A stretch of 6,583 nt of DNA, from the NCBI GenBank assembly GCA_020436865.1, contig JAGQXA010000784.1, forward strand, positions 1-6,583, read 5' to 3'. The position numbers and the translations under genes were made by a program. The stretch is from Saprospiraceae bacterium. GTDB taxonomy: Bacteria > Bacteroidota > Bacteroidia > Chitinophagales > Saprospiraceae. The notes under the pieces were generated by a model. That model saw nothing but the letters and a program-made list of their open reading frames with translations. It had not been told where the DNA came from and searched no databases. Positions 6,028 to 6,583 of the stretch are shown in pieces (the first letter of the stretch is position 1; each line of letters starts with the position of its first letter).

Positions 6028-6583
6028 ATGGCACTGACCGCCGAAGCACAATCGTCTGGGGAATCGTCGTTCCCTCCTTCCCCCAAGCTACTGCGTAAAG
6101 TCTTCCATTGGGAATACTGGCCCGCCTCCATTGCCAACCTTCCGGTGGCGCTGATCTGGTTTTGGTATGCCTTGCGGGCCCGCGATCCTTTCTTTTTCAC
6201 CGCAGTCAATCCCGCCGTATCCACCGGCGGTTTGTTCGGGGAAAGTAAACTCGACATCCTACGCCAGATGCCGGAGGCCTTGATCCCCGTTACCGTGCTC
6301 GCTCCCCGGGGCGCTCCCTGGGTGGACGTGCGGGAAAAACTGGTGAGCGCCGGACTGAGTTATCCGCTCATTGCCAAACCCAATGTCGGAGAGCGGGGCT
6401 TTCTGGTGGCCAAGCTCGACGAAGAGGAGGCCTTGCGCGAACACCTGCAGCAGTATCCCGTCGACTTCCTGTTGCAGGAATTCATCGACTATCCGGAGGA
6501 AGCCAGCGTGTTCCATTATCGCCTGCCCAACGGCGCCGGGAGCGCCGTGACCAGCCTTTGCCTGAAGAAGCACCTGACGGTGA
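6028..6583 (+). CDS. ATP-grasp-like protein, 3' end cut by the window edge
   Basis: The frame is open from the ATG at 6028 through 185 codons to the right edge. After a low-complexity N-terminus, residues 28-58 hold an aromatic, hydrophobic segment (WEYWPASIANLPVALIWFWY) that could be a membrane-associated helix. It is followed by NPAVSTGGLFGESK (61-74). Residues 112-127 (YPLIAKPNVGERGFLV) look like the ATP-binding strand and glycine loop of ATP-grasp enzymes, with Lys117 as the candidate nucleotide-binding lysine. A later stretch, DFLLQEFIDY, resembles the hinge segment that contacts adenine. I recall similar proteins in Bacteroidota annotated as ATP-grasp or D-Ala-D-Ala-ligase-like, but the substrate is unknown. 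The catalytic metal-binding residues would lie beyond the edge. It starts 3 bases after the MOSC stop, so the two are probably co-expressed. Confidence 0.75.
   Translation, partial: MALTAEAQSSGESSFPPSPKLLRKVFHWEYWPASIANLPVALIWFWYALRARDPFFFTAVNPAVSTGGLFGESKLDILRQMPEALIPVTVLAPRGAPWVDVREKLVSAGLSYPLIAKPNVGERGFLVAKLDEEEALREHLQQYPVDFLLQEFIDYPEEASVFHYRLPNGAGSAVTSLCLKKHLTV

Overview
The window looks like chromosomal DNA of a GC-rich member of the Bacteroidota, perhaps near the Saprospiria (Lewinella-like). This rests on gene content (a large secreted TPR-CHAT protein, a DUF2007 protein, a Rof-type protein next to msrB, and an ATP-grasp protein of a type I associate with this phylum) and on the lack of clear Shine-Dalgarno sequences before most starts. 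The taxonomic call is inference; no rRNA or other marker is present.

Layout. Positions 1-2305 hold one long minus-strand gene, cut by the left edge. It encodes a signal-peptide-bearing protein with ten 42-residue TPR repeats and the beginning of a CHAT (caspase-like) protease domain. A 248-bp divergent intergenic region follows (2306-2553). It is packed with inverted repeats: a 30-bp near-perfect palindrome, an adjoining 11-bp hairpin whose 12-nt loop is perfectly complementary to a site 40 bp downstream, and a GC-rich hairpin.

From 2554 to the right edge all genes are on the plus strand: a Rieske [2Fe-2S] domain fused to a pyruvate-oxidase-like thiamine-diphosphate enzyme (2554-4503), a small DUF2007 protein (4549-4758), methionine-R-sulfoxide reductase MsrB (4818-5207), a Rof-like Rho-binding protein overlapping msrB by one base (5207-5458), a MOSC-domain protein (5530-6024), and an ATP-grasp-like protein that starts 3 bases later and runs off the right edge (6028-6583). 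A weak hairpin plus T6 after rof may separate the last two genes from the first four.

The shared themes are redox and sulfur chemistry (Rieske/ThDP oxidoreductase, MsrB, MOSC) and small regulatory proteins (DUF2007, Rof). No tRNA, rRNA, CRISPR array or insertion sequence was seen. The two items most worth following up are the Rieske-ThDP fusion and the overlapping inverted repeats in front of it, which sit where they could control both divergent genes.
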